A stretch of DNA of 64,000 nt from Ignelater luminosus (Eukaryota; Arthropoda; Insecta; Coleoptera; Elateridae): positions 528,333 to 592,332 of the forward strand of contig VTPC01000791.1 in assembly GCA_011009095.1 (NCBI GenBank). The letters run 5' to 3'. Below, piece after piece: positions 22,598 to 35,500 of this stretch (its first letter is position 1; each line of letters opens with the position of its first letter). The position numbers were made by a program, and so were the translations under genes. The notes under the pieces were generated by a model, which saw only the letters and a list, made by a program, of their open reading frames with translations, ran no database searches and was not told the DNA's origin.

Positions 22598-22693
22598 GCA
22601 CATAATGTAGGCTATTATTCAAGAGAATGAAGTTTACACACTCGCCTTTGGCTCGTGTGTAAATCATCCAAGTGAATAATGCCCATTATGTGC
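22598..22693. repeat. 96-bp imperfect palindrome (hairpin)
   Basis: The arm starting GCACATAATGTAGGCTATTA pairs with the arm ending TAATGCCCATTATGTGC. The tip is TTTACACACTCGCC facing GGCTCGTGTGTAAA. Arms are about 45 bp with few mismatches. No open frame crosses it. Confidence 0.7.
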
Positions 22694-23249
22694 AAGTCAA
22701 ATACGACGTTTTATCTACGATTTTAACACTTCTGAGGAAGATCTGAAGGTGGATTCCCCTGAGGGAGGCGATGTCCAAATTGTTGAATATATAGAAGTCA
22801 ATGAAAGTAAACAATCTTCACAAAGAGAGTTTTAGACCTGGAATACAAGGATCCTCTGAAGACGATGTCCAAATTTCTTTTCTAACAATAAATAGTTTGA
22901 GATTATAACAATTTTTATTTTGTTTATATCTATAAATAGGCAACCAAAAAAACACCACCAGTGAATAAAATCCATACAATTCACTAGTGTTTTATGAGTA
23001 TGGTTATATCCCTATGGTTACGTGTATAACGACTATATTATTGAAGAGTTGTAGATAAAATATTTTATTTTCTTCTCTGTAAAATTGGTGTATGGTAAGT
23101 CTTGAGACCTAGGTACTTGATATTTATTCAATTTTTTATCAAAATAAAATCTCATATATTTTTATTCATGTTCTCGTATGTTGTTAGAAAACAAATTATT
23201 ACTTGGTTGTACTTTTCAAATAATTTTATCAGATTTGCTCTCAAATGAA

Positions 23250-23960
23250 ATGTTTTTCATGACAGATGGAAAGGGAATAAGAACATCTATCTAGATCCAA
23301 ATAAAAAAGGTATGTTGCAGCTTGTTTTTTGGTAAATTGAGATTTTTGAAGTCATGAAAATCATTCAACGGCATGTTTTTATAGGAATGTAAAATGTCAA
23401 ACTTACAGATCAAAAAAACAGGACAATGTGTTTCATTTCCATGAAAATGTGATTTGCTTTATCCATGGCGAATTTAACAAAGATTACCATCCACCCTGGT
23501 AAGCACATTCCAAGCGTTCAAAGAAGCTTGGTTTTCTTGGTAATGACCCAGTTTATGAATATTTATTCTACAATACCTGGATATGAAATGCCTACACACA
23601 CAAATTGAAGCATAAAGAAAAATTTCCCAAGAAATTCTTGGTCTGGTGGGCAATTTCTCAGTGGTTTAATTTTAGATCCCTTCATAACAACAGGAATAAT
23701 TAACAGTAAAATCTACCCAATAGGATGTCTCAAGAAAAAAACGTTTTCCCTTTTATTCGTCACCACAATAATAAAGAAAAAATTTTGTATTGGCCACACA
23801 TGGCTTCTAGTCATTATACCAAAGATGTCATAAATTTCTTAAATCAGGATAAAATAGAGATGGTATCTAAAACTGATAATGCTCCAAATATACTCCATTG
23901 CAGGCCCATTGAGAAATACTGGGCTCTCATGCAAAAAAAAACTGTGAACACATAATATTT
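23250..23960 (+). pseudogene. Decayed IS630/mariner-superfamily transposase
   Basis: With several frame changes the + strand gives SLVFLVMTQFMNIYSTI, SGLILDPFITTGIINSKIY, FPFIRHHNNKEKILYWPHMA followed by SSHYTKDVINFLNQDKIEMV, and HCRPIEKYWALMQKK. The WPHMASSHY block holds an Asp-to-His change relative to WPDLASCHY in relatives. RPIEKYWALMK is the C-terminal acidic motif. The related remnant at 41695-42060 belongs to the same subgroup. Confidence 0.8.
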
Positions 23961-24170
23961 TGTCAAGCATCAACTGGCTTTGGTCAGAATTATGATTATG
24001 AAAGTACCTATCTATCTGTTCAAACTTCTCAAAAGTGTAATAGCATAGGTAAGCACAGTATAACTGTAAATTACACAAATTCTGATTCTTGGTAGAAGAA
24101 TGACTTCCTTTTTTTTGTATAATTCATTTTTTGATCAGATTACACATCTATCAGAATTACTGCAACAGTA

Positions 24171-26950
24171 CAGTATGTAGCAAATTACTTGCAAATCGAA
24201 ACGACGCCGTTTAGAAACCTGCCTTGCATTGATGTATGACTGGTTGCATTGGCGTCTTATACAGAGGGATGCGATCTTGAGCAAGTTTTGTTAATACTTC
24301 CATCTCTAATTTTATCATATATATTTTTCTTTTTTATAAATAAATAAATTAACAAATTAAAATAAAGGAAAATCTTATTTATTAATTTTATTCGTTCTTA
24401 TTTTTTATATAACTTGTGTTTTGTATCGTAATTTATTACATTACTCAATTATGTCTATTAATTATTTTATTATTATTATATGATTACTTTCAATTTATTT
24501 TAGTCGGAAAATAATTAAAAAAATATTTGATCTTTAGATTAGGGAAGAAGGTAAAGTTTGATAATTCTGTATCATAGATAGTAGAGATATTATTGACTGG
24601 ACATTAATAATCAATATTCTATTAAATTAGTTTGAAATACAGTTGTAGAAATTCAGAAATGTATGTATTTAGCAAAATCGATAAATAAATAAAAATCCAA
24701 AAAAAAAGTTTTCGTTAAAAGAATAACTTTTAGATTGACGTGAACAATTACGCTTTTGCTTGTTTTTGGATTCTTTTCATAAAATTGAAAGCACAGAACA
24801 ATGTCTTAAAACATGACTCAATAGTCAATCATGAATAATTTTTAGTTTGTTTCCTGTTACTTGACAAATAAAGGGATACATTCCTTACGAGCTAACAGTA
24901 AATGCCATTAATTCTGTTCCTAGAATTTTAGGTGCTCACAACAAACATTTCAGATGTTAGTACTCGCTTTAATATAATAACAAAAGGATTAAATCCTATT
25001 CAAGAAATAATATAAACAACTTTTAGTCTAGCCAGTTCCTCCATATACCAGGTATTTGAAATGTTTTTAAGACGTTGAAAAGATTGTGATGTTTTTCGGC
25101 CGAATTTAAATTAAGACAGATCATTTTAAATAATAAATTGTAAATGCTATATCTTTTATAAATAATAGTATCTTTAAATAATTATTTTAAACTTATTTTC
25201 AATATGCAACACTACGCTATGTTAGACCGTAATACGTCTGGTTTGTGTTGTGTTTCTATGTTTTGCAAACCGTAAATCATTATATAAGTTTATTATCGCT
25301 ATTACATTTAAGTTTTGTATCATTTTACAATTATTCTGCAGTAGTTGACCATTTTGAAAAGAAAATTCTAAGAATCAACTAAACTACACTATTCTTTACT
25401 TTACGATAACTACAGTAGTGGCCTTTCTAAAGATTTAATGGAATAATGACTTCTAAGGGTTGTATAGTAACTATCATTCTGAATGTCATAAACGGATTAA
25501 TGTTCTCTTGACAGAAGGTGGACGGAAAGAAAAAAAAGTGTTTAATGGTTGTTCCATTTGCTTACCTTTGTATTATTTATTATTTAAATTCTTAAATACA
25601 GATGTTGACACCACCTTTTAAAATTTTAATGTTTGTTTCTGAATGCATTTATGACGGAAACTTTGTCCAGGTAGCTAGACCCTCTCAATCGCAAAATACT
25701 TCGTTTTTATGTTTTTTCTTTTCTTTTAAAGACACTAATGATAATAATACAATAATTAATGAGGTTAATAAATAAACTAATAATAAATATAATAATTTAC
25801 GATCTGTAAAGACGATACTTAACACAAAAGTCATGGAAACATAATTATACCAGACAGTTAGTATTACGTTCAAATACAACGTTGTTAAATAAAATTTGTA
25901 AATAAATACAAAAATTTAAATTCGTTATTAAAATAAAAGTAAAGGATGTCTCCAGTATCTTCAAGAACCAAACTGACTCAGACTATCCATGTATTTACGC
26001 ATCTGTTCCTTCCTTCTAATGACTTTCTTTGTTGTTGGATACCAGGAAGGACCAACACAGAAACGGATGACACGTTTTTAGTAGATACAGAGAAAATTAA
26101 AATAATCTAAGAATAATATTCAGAACTAAATTAAACAGCGTAATGTAAAGTAGCACCTTGAAAATAAGTTTAATATAGCGGTTTAAAATTAAAATACACT
26201 GAAATCATTTTTGTAGGAAATAGGTATTTAGAATTTTTTTTAAAATAAACATCTTAATTTAGGTTCCATCCATTCGAAAACAAAATATTATCTGTATCTT
26301 GATAATTTTTTTGTAAGAGTTTTATTAAACTGTAAATCTTTATGTTAAAAATAGACAATTAAAAAAACAAAATACTAGAAAAAAATAAAAAAATAGTAAA
26401 TTTAAAAACAATCGTAGATAAAACGAGGGGTACTGGGGATTGAACTCAGAATTCTAGTTTGCAAGACGAGTCGGTTCTACCCCAACACCATGCAGTAATC
26501 GGAAGGTCAAAACCTTTCTTCCTGTTTGCTATTTAAAGCTTTTCTCTACACACAAAACTTTCAATTCTAGCTTGGTAGAATTTCCTGCATGAATTAAAAT
26601 ACCTGGATTCAATTCTCTAAATTCTTTTCTCAACTTGTTTCAACAGTTAAAAACTTTTCATTGACTTGCAATCATATGAGTTTGTAAAACAAAAATAGAA
26701 AAATGTTTTATTCTAGAATTTATTTGTTTTGATTTATACCCATATTATTTAATTTATTAATTTAATCAGAAACACTATATGCATTTAAATGAAAAGAATT
26801 AGGGATGGAAACACGTATTAAAATTAAATATACATTTACATTAAAATCCCAACCCTCTGTATAAGACGCCAATGCAACCAGTCATACATCAATGCAAGGC
26901 AGGTTTCTAAACGGCGCCGTTTCGATTCGCAAGTAATTTGCTACATACTG
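24171..26950. mobile_element. 2.78-kb TIR element without transposase
   Basis: CAGTATGTAGCAAATTACTT at 24171 is repeated inverted at 26950 (AAGTAATTTGCTACATACTG). The inverted repeat continues inward about 100 bp with almost no change (GCCTTGCATTGATGTATGAC, TTGGCGTCTTATACAGAGGG). TA flanks both ends (24169-24170 and 26951-26952). The interior is AT-rich and I find no transposase motif on either strand, so this is a large non-autonomous element of the TA-target class, or a TIR pair that trapped unrelated DNA. Confidence 0.88.
26422..26500 (-). tRNA. tRNA-like relic (possible alanine TGC anticodon), probably not functional
   Basis: The minus strand folds partly as a tRNA. A D arm GTTG/CGAC is followed by an anticodon stem-loop with loop CTTGCAA (anticodon TGC) and a T arm CTGAG-TTCAATC-CCCAG that fits the B box. 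The acceptor stem does not pair. It lies inside the 24171-26950 TIR element. It may be a tRNA pseudogene or a tRNA-derived SINE head. Confidence 0.4.
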
Positions 26951-26999
26951 TACATACCATAACAGATTGACTGACAAGATATCAGGTTTGTTTGTTTGT

Positions 27000-28230
27000 C
27001 TGCTGAAAATAAATTAAATTTAGAATGAGCGGTAATACACCGCATTAATTGATGACAACTGTTCTTCTAAGTTGAGTTCAACACGGTCACAACTTGAACA
27101 TCAAACTTACATCCCTATACTGTTATGTAAAATGTATTATCATAAGATAAATAAAGATTTATTTATAAATAAGTGCACATGGCCAGATTAAGACAATTAG
27201 ATGTCCTAGGCTGACAACAATTTGTTGTGAACAGATTAATTAAAACATACTTAATGCTTGTGCTACCAAACATTCTTTTAAACAAATGTTTCGAGAATGT
27301 TTCTCTTTTTATGGACGTGGTCCACTAATTTCTTCTTCTGGAATGATGAATTGTGAGAAATATCAACCAGTGTTACTGGAAAAGATGTTTTCAGAATGCC
27401 AAAACTGATGGCCTGCTGGCGAGAGTATATTTAAACAAAATTTCGCATTGAAAATTTGTGGGCTGTATGGAAAATGCATCTGTAAAACTTGAATTGCATA
27501 CTTCAGCTATTATTTAAATATAGTTCAGAGATGAAAAAATGCTGTCTACGTGTCACAGCTTAGTGGATGTGGAATCAATGCCAAAAACCTATCAGTAGTT
27601 AAGAGAAGGCAGAGAAGGCCATATTAAGTATTAGTTTTAAGATTTTGATTAAAGACGAGAAATTCTTGTAAAAATTACATGTTGTTTCAATTAATCTGTT
27701 CAATACTGTACTATAAGTGCATGTGAATGTGAAACGATTTGACGATTTAATCTGGGCTTTAGCCTAGTCTGCTCAGCCTATTGGATATTATAGCCCTGTA
27801 TGTGCATTTGTGTTTTACAATAGACCCCCATCGCATGCTATAACATCAGAGAGACAAATTTAGGTTTATATTTACTATATGACCATACTATAATATTGGA
27901 TATATTACATGTAATTCATACTATGTTGGTTGGACAGACAAAAAAATATATAAAAAAATAGCATAAGACAACATAAATTATCAGTTCAAAACAACAAGAA
28001 AGATACTGTCCTTAGCAAACATTCCATAGAAAATAACCACCAGTTCCATCTTAATAAAGTCAAGATTTTAGAAAAACAAGGAAAAAACTACGAAAAAGTC
28101 CATTTCTTAAAATGCATCATATAAAAAAAATCAATAACAACATAAATTCAATTACAAACACAAAGACTTTCCAAAATGTTACAAGTCTTATTTTAAAAAA
28201 ATAAATATGTTTATGAACAGCCACCAGCGG
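27000..28230. other. Intergenic sequence
   Basis: I find no coding segment or clear repeat. Confidence 0.5.
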
Positions 28231-28240
28231 CACGTGACCT

Positions 28241-28336
28241 AACTTCAGGGTAGGGTAGGACCGCCTGATTGATTAATTTTTTTTGTAATTTGATAATATA
28301 GACCAATCACACAGTCTCTCTGCCTACCCTGAAGTT
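28241..28336. repeat. Small inverted-repeat element (about 96 bp)
   Basis: AACTTCAGGGTAGG at 28241 is mirrored exactly by CCTACCCTGAAGTT ending at 28336. The centre contains GATTGATTAATT and no coding potential. Confidence 0.7.
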
Positions 28337-28832
28337 ATCTATTTTGAATTATAAAACAGTAGGATAGGCCATGATTTATTTTTGTTAAGTTAACAGCACT
28401 ACAAAAAAAGTTACATTTTGTTGAATAGCAAAACTGAAAATTTTGCTTTTGTAGGCCATTAAGTCTCTCTCACAGAATTATTTCTTGGGTTGTCTTTGAT
28501 AGGTCGCGATAGGTCAAAATTTCAAACAAGTGTATCTTTCAGTTGTTCTCTCACTGCATCGATCGGTCGTAATCGATCGTCTTGGGTTGGCTTACGCCAG
28601 CCCATCATTTTAAACATGTTTGAAATTTGACTCATCTTGACCTAAGAAGATAGTAGAATGAACGTACTGCGCATGCACATCCGCATCGGAAAAAGAAATC
28701 AGATTTTTAAAAACAGCTTATGTGCTAGGTTATGTTGATTTGTTATTGTTATCACCTGCGAGCAGTGATATATAGCTAAAAAAGAATAATGGGAGAACGC
28801 TGATAGTCATATTACACATTTATTATATAAAA

Positions 28833-29171
28833 TAGATTTTTAAAAGAATATTTAGAACCCTCGGAGTGGAACACAGTCCGTTAGAGCATCGAAACAAGGA
28901 TTTGTTTATTTTTTTAAAAGCCGTAATGTTGCAGGAAATCCCAAGGAATTCCCTATTACAGCATACAAACGTAATACGGTTCTTTTATAACCGTATTAGA
29001 CCCCTTTTTGAAGTAAAAAATTGCGATTATACAATGTTGAGGATTTTTGTAAATAAAACACATAATATAGTTTTAAAGCTGGACGACCCTCAGTATTGTT
29101 ACCTGGAGCAGGTAGGCGATCTCGAGAATGTAACAGACCCCGGGCGATTTGTTGACAGTTCGAAATCTTGA
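28833..29171 (+). CDS. Orphan open reading frame, no recognised family
   Basis: A frame open from 28833 to the TGA at 29169-29171 gives up to 112 residues. There is no ATG before 28926; from that ATG it codes for 81 residues, starting MLQEIPRNSLLQHTNVIRFF. The composition looks protein-like (RIRPLFEVKNCDYTMLRIFV, then NIVLKLDDPQYCYLEQVGDL) with no low-complexity runs, signal peptide or membrane segment. I recognise no domain. It lies between two inverted copies of a 30-bp repeat (28345 and 29573), so it may belong to a mobile element or be a chance frame. Confidence 0.3.
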
Positions 29172-29610
29172 ATTGTTACAGCTGAAGCTGGATGTGTGTT
29201 GGTGAATATTCATTTTCTTACTATTATGACTATGATGATGACTGTTATTGTTTATGTATTACTTTATAAACAATGCCAAAATCATGACCAGAATTAAATA
29301 CTTTCTGAGGTTCATTTTAAAATGCAAATCAAACAAATGTAATTTTGCATCAGTAATGCAGCCACAAAAATCCATAATTGCAATTTATTGTCAAATCATT
29401 AAAAGCATACAAAGTTATTGAAATTATGCTACATCATTATTTTAATAAAGAAATTTAACCTAAGATTCATTTTTACCTAACCTAACCTCTACCAATTTTT
29501 TAAATTGTCAATTATATATACAGAGTGAAATCTGTCAAATCTCCATGGCCTACCTTACTGTTTTACGATTTAAAACAAATAACAGGTGACAGTCATTTAA
29601 CCAACATTTA

Positions 29611-29761
29611 CCTTGTGTTTGGTAAGGTACATCTGACAGCTATTTTTACTCGGTATCATTTCTTGTTCTTGTCACTCAAATAAAAATTCAGATTTGAGTG
29701 ACAAGAACAAAAGACGATTTCGAGCAAAAACAGCTGTCAGAGGTCCTTACCGAATGCAGGG
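29611..29761. repeat. Foldback element with about 70-bp arms
   Basis: The arms at 29611-29681 and 29691-29761 are inverted copies; the inner 19 bp (TTGTTCTTGTCACTCAAAT) are perfect and the loop is about 10 bp. The outer arm shares CTGACAGCT and GGTAAGG. No coding potential. Confidence 0.85.
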
Positions 29762-30416
29762 TTAACGCAAATATAAAATGTTTTCAATGCTATTCAAATT
29801 TTATCACCTTTAAAAACTTCAATTCTTTTGTATTCATTGTACATTTATACATCAAAAAAATGTAGTGTATTCAATGATTACTATTTCCCTAACGCAACAG
29901 AAAATAGTATTGCAGACAACTGCCAAAGTCAGCTATTCTAACCTAAAAAATATTTGGATATTAAATGAAGGTACTTCCTCCAAATAAAACACCTTAAATG
30001 ATAAATCTACATCATATACTAAAAAATATTATTCTGTTTATAGGTTCTGCTTTATCATAATCCATATTATTATTTTTTACTTATTATTGTGACTAAACTA
30101 AAAGAATGTATACAATATGTGAATAGTCAAATTAAATTAAGATGAAACCTTAGTAAATTGTGGTTATTTACTTATGGTAAATATCCAGTTCTAATTGTTA
30201 ATTTTGTTTTAATATATCCAACCACACGTTTTTAGGATCAATAACAAATATCTTATTATTACAAAACTGATGGCATGGTCATGAAGAAAATACTTAATGC
30301 TGTTCCCTTTATTTCAGAATGTACCTTTAAATAATCCTAGAATTGAATGACAGATCACAATAAGTAAAGGCGTGCTTTTCGAGTGTTTGACACATAAATG
30401 GTTGCATCAACAGTTA

Positions 30417-30645
30417 GGACCGTTTGACATGGTGTTAAATTTGACGTTGAAATTGACTGCAATTTCATCATTGAAATCTGACATCGTTGCATACAGCACA
30501 TTTGATGTCAAAACTGCATTTAAAAATTTGACAAAGAAATATTTAGACATGTTTTAAAAATCGTCTTAATTCTGCGTGCAAAAAATCTCAATGATGAAAT
30601 TGTAGTCAATTTCGATGTCAAATCTAACACCGTATTAAATGGCCC
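30417..30645. mobile_element. 229-bp MITE with TTA target duplication (Harbinger-like)
   Basis: The ends GGACCGTTTGACATGGTGTT and, inverted, GGGCCATTTAATACGGTGTT continue for about 60 bp of inverted similarity (GAAATTGACT.CAATTTCATC). TTA flanks at 30414-30416 and 30646-30648. Confidence 0.85.
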
Positions 30646-30649
30646 TTAG

Positions 30650-32542
30650 GTATTACAAAAGCAATGAAGATTGTAATGAAGAATTATAATTTATAAATCC
30701 TGTATGAATCTTTAAATTTGTCACTTTGATTTTGATACCGTTGATCGATATTAGAAAAGATTGATCACTGAAGAATGTGTTTTAGTAACTGAAATGTCGC
30801 TTAAATAAAACATTAAAAAGTTTTTATAGTATTTTATTGCTACAAGAAAAATGCAAGGTCTTGAAAATGTGCTAAACTTGTCTTCTTTTTCTGGAACAGG
30901 TTCATCTATAGTTTGACTATTTTGGATTTTGGTGTAAGAATGCACAACCCACTCAAATTAAACTAATAAAGCGATGTTTATCTTGTGCATAACCCATCTT
31001 TGCAGTTTCATCTTCGTGACAAAAAGGGTAAATGAAGAACAAACACACACACACACACTATTATCTTAAATAACTAATAATCCTAGCAACTGATAACAAA
31101 TAAAAAAACAAACTTTCCACTCAGATATTCAGATTGTAATAATGGAATAAACGCAAGGACGAGTATGCGCAAGCTGTTTGTTTACTTCTCAAACCTGTAA
31201 AAATCATGAGAACTGAATGTAACGTTATCATATATCAAGAGTACTAAAGATAAAATAGTCAAACTTTATATTTCAAATGTGATAACTATCTTGTAATTGG
31301 TATTATAATTTATAAAATGCAGACAACCCACAAAATAACCTTGCATTTAATTTAACCTCAAATTTCAATGATACTTGGAATAAAATAAGAGAAAGTTCAA
31401 AATATGAACAATATAAATGCAATATCACCATTTATGTGTGACGTTGGCAATTAATTACTACATTGTACAAATTAAATTTTGATAACTACAAAAAAAATAA
31501 AAGTAAGGTTAGGTTATAACTTGCTACTTTTCATGTTTGTGTGATACTTGCTCAACTCTGATTTGTGTGCTGGAAACTACTATGTTGTAATCACAACAAG
31601 ACTTTGACAAACAAACAAACCATCAATATTCAGGTTATTTTCATTATATAAAAACCTCAATAAATGTGCTAAAACAATCTAACCTCACTTTGACCATTAT
31701 TACTTGCATCTAGAAACGTTGAACATGATTACACGCTGTCGCCAGAGAAGAAAGCGCCTTTGAATTTAAAAGCTTGTTTATGGAAATTAAAATTCGCTGC
31801 TGATCAAAACAAAGCGACTAATATTTGAGCATCGATTGTGTGACTGAGAGCTAACATTAGGTTTTGTGGTTTTGTTTTGAAAACATTAGCAATCTTAGGA
31901 TATATTTGAGTAAAAATGGCAACTCCTGCTAAAAAAATTGCGTACATACAACTAAAACAAACTCAAAAACAGTATTGTCTCTATTAACGATATGGAGAAC
32001 AATACGCATTTCCATAAAAAAACAAGATGCTCCTAACCTACCAATTAGTGTGATAACTGATTTAGTTCAAAATTATTGAAATGTGGTCTTCACGTGTGCA
32101 AGTTCAAACCAATACTTTAATTCAAATAAATATTTTTAATAATTAATAATCAGTGATTGTTTTTATGGAATACTGTTCATGATTGAATGTGCAATTATCT
32201 TGTTATTTTCTAAGATCTTTTCTGATATCCTTCCAGGGACACCACAACAAATTATTCAAAACTTTTTCTTCTTAAGTAGAAAAAAAAAGTTTTTTGTCAC
32301 AACATTTAACTGGATTAAAAAAGATATCAGTGTATTATAACTTTTTAACTTACGTTGTCTGAGCAATAACCACGAAACAACATATTATATGATGATTTGG
32401 TTTCAACAGTAACCTTTTGATTAGTCACATTAATTCTTATTCAATGATTCTGAATTGTACGTAATCAAATGCATTAAATACATCAAAAAGTTATTCATCG
32501 CTTATAAATAAAAGACTTAGAAAATAATTTTACACGTTTAAC
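30650..32542. other. Intergenic sequence downstream of liprin-beta
   Basis: A short (AC)n microsatellite lies near 31043-31058. I recognise no gene. The stretch includes the region past the liprin-beta stop codon; no clear polyadenylation hexamer was identified with confidence. Confidence 0.5.
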
Positions 32543-35500
32543 TTAAACCTGAAGGTGCCTTTCTGGTAATGGTGATAGAGCTGGTGATTGAGGATAAGAA
32601 CCCAACGAACTATCATCAGTGAGAAGAAAGGCAGCCTCTTCCTTTACTTCTTCTACCCTCGTCATCTAGATTGAAAATAAGAAAGAAAAAAATATAAAAA
32701 TCACATTTTTATACAAACTCTTGATAATTATTTTAAAACAATTATTAGATCATGTAATATAGAAAGTGCATAACTGTTAAAATTTAAACAAAAATAAAAA
32801 TAAAAATAAACAATGAATAGAAATTAGACAATTCCACAAGCCTAATGAATAAGAAAAACCAATTAATAAATTCAAACAGACAGATAAAATGCTGCCATAA
32901 TCTAGAAGCACAAACTTAGACTGGACATAACTCTACTACCTACTCTAGTTTCTATGCACACACTAGTCTCTATGCTGCAAAAGAATGTTATTTGCTGACA
33001 CACACCTTTATTTACAATCAATTCCAGAGAAAAACTTAAAAAAGTTATTTCTACTTTAGTTACAATCAACATTCGATGATCAAAATCTCCGGTACCTATA
33101 TCCATGTTCAGCATGAAAGAGAATGGAGGTCAATTTAGAATTAACCGCACACTTGCCATTGACCCAGTTAAAAGCATTACTCCTTAGTAGAAAATCTAAT
33201 TGAAAAAGTTAAAACTACATAAGCAACTCAGTTTTCTTAATTATTTCCTTCAAACCAAAAATAAATTTATCTTGTCATCATTAAAGGTTTTTACAAAATC
33301 AAGAATTAGCATTATCTCAATAGAACATGGAGATACATCTTGCTCCTTTATGCATCTACATTTTATATCTGATGAGTATTGATATCATATTGCCATTCAC
33401 CATTTTCCAGATGTGGACCATTACAAAAATAACTTTCCACAATAAATATTTTTTTGTACTTGCGTAAACATTGCTATATTAAATAAATTAAATAAGAAAA
33501 ATACAAATTAGTAGTGATAACTACTGTCAGCTACTGAAAAATTACATTTGTTGGTTTTTTGTTTAATTTTAATATGTGTGTGAATAAGAAATGACTTGTC
33601 TCTCCAGAGTCATGACAAGGGTTGATTCCAAAACTTTTGGGACATGTTATACTTTTGAAAGCTGTTTTAGGATGGATGGAATAATTAAAACCTGAAGTGA
33701 CAATCTAAGCTTAAAAGTCTTCATCCTGAATTTATAAAAACAGATCTTTACATAATCTTTACTATTTAGAAACAATTTCATGATATTTAACAAAAAACAG
33801 GAATCAAGTATATCATCATTCTTGCTTTTAAACAACAAAACAAAATTTGATTATAAGAAAACTGAGTTAATCATTTGTTAAGATGTTAGGGAGGTTAGTA
33901 AACTTACACCCATAGAGCTTCTAACAGAACCGTTCATTTCACCTTCACTGTTTGGGTTTAGAGGACACACCAAATCGCCGTAGTCCACTTCTCCTTTGCT
34001 CTTCTTACGTTTCAGTGAGAACTGTGATTTCTTGGCAACCTGAAATTAATTCAAGCAGAAAATTACTTATTTTGTTTCATATCATACAACATAAACAACA
34101 TAACATCTTCCAATTATTCTACATCTTTCAACACAATAAAAGTGTTGCAATATTTTTTAAAATGCACACCACAATTTTCTGTGTCATAGGTCATATTCGT
34201 AAGACTCAACAGTTACTGATTTGTCTTACAAATACAGCACTACTTTATCGCTACCTTGGGAGCAGTCGGTCACATTTTGTAGCACTTTTAAAGTACGCTA
34301 CATTTGCGAGAACTGTTGAGTTTACTGGTGGAAACAGCAAATTTAATATATAATGATTCCACTGTAATGTTTGTTTTTGTAAGGCGCCAGCAGTTGGAAC
34401 GGTAGCGTAGCGGTAATTGTTGAGTCTTACGAATGCAACCGTAGTGTTGAACAGACTTCAACTCTTTTCAGGCTGCATATTATGTTTGAATTGAAGAGAA
34501 GGTATAAGTATGTGTGCAAAAAAGAAATATGTACTGGCTTTTTTTTTTCTATTGCACATACAACTGTAATGAGTTCTCCGTTTTATCTATCAGTCTCTTT
34601 TTAAAAATTTGAACTACCTACCTCTACCATATCATCCATTTTACTAAAATTTTATAGTTGAAATAATGATAAAATGTTTAAAATAGTAATTTATAGTGAG
34701 TTATTAAAAAGTGAAAAAAGTCAGCTTGTAGAAGCCCTGCAATGTCTGATGTCACATGCAAAAAACGCCTATTGTCAAAAATTAAAGTTATTTCTATTAT
34801 TGTATCGATTGAAAAAGTTTTTCAAAATCTAAGTCATTTTTTAGACAGGGGACTTCTAGGAATTTCTCTACATAATTTTGTGATGACAGTAATGTTGCAA
34901 TTTACCAGTGCCATTAAACATGTTATCCTACAATAAATTAGAGAAATGAATTGTAAATAAGAATTCTTAATATTTGTTTGAACTAAAAGATTTGATCATC
35001 TGTTATCTTACCTTTAATTTTGCAGATGGAGTTAATGGTATATATCCTAAAGTAGCCTCACTTTCGCGTTTTTCTTGAATAATTTCCTTCCCAAGCAGTT
35101 CCTTAAAATGTGTATTAAGATGCCTTCGAAGAAGTGTTTTGCCAGGTGGAATATTTAATAACGATGCTAATAATTCTGACGTAAACTTTTCTTCAAGTAC
35201 CATTAGACCACCATGCACGCCAGCGCCTCTTAAATTAGGTGCGTACTCGGCAAGATCTACCGCCCTCAACCATTCCATCACCCTAAAACAAAAAAATTAA
35301 TAACTAAAAAGGTAACAAACAACCATCTTAATTATACCTGTGTGTAGTCCATAAGCAAATCTGTTTTGGCGTTGGATTCTCTGGATCTTCGGGTAATGAA
35401 CGTCGTTGTAAGCAGCCAGGTTCAAACTCATTTTCCCGTAAAACCTGAATACCTCGTTTAAGACTAGCAACATGTAATAGTGATGTTACATGTAACATAG

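Noticed and set aside
31043..31058. (AC)n run
   Set aside because: A short common microsatellite with no special context.
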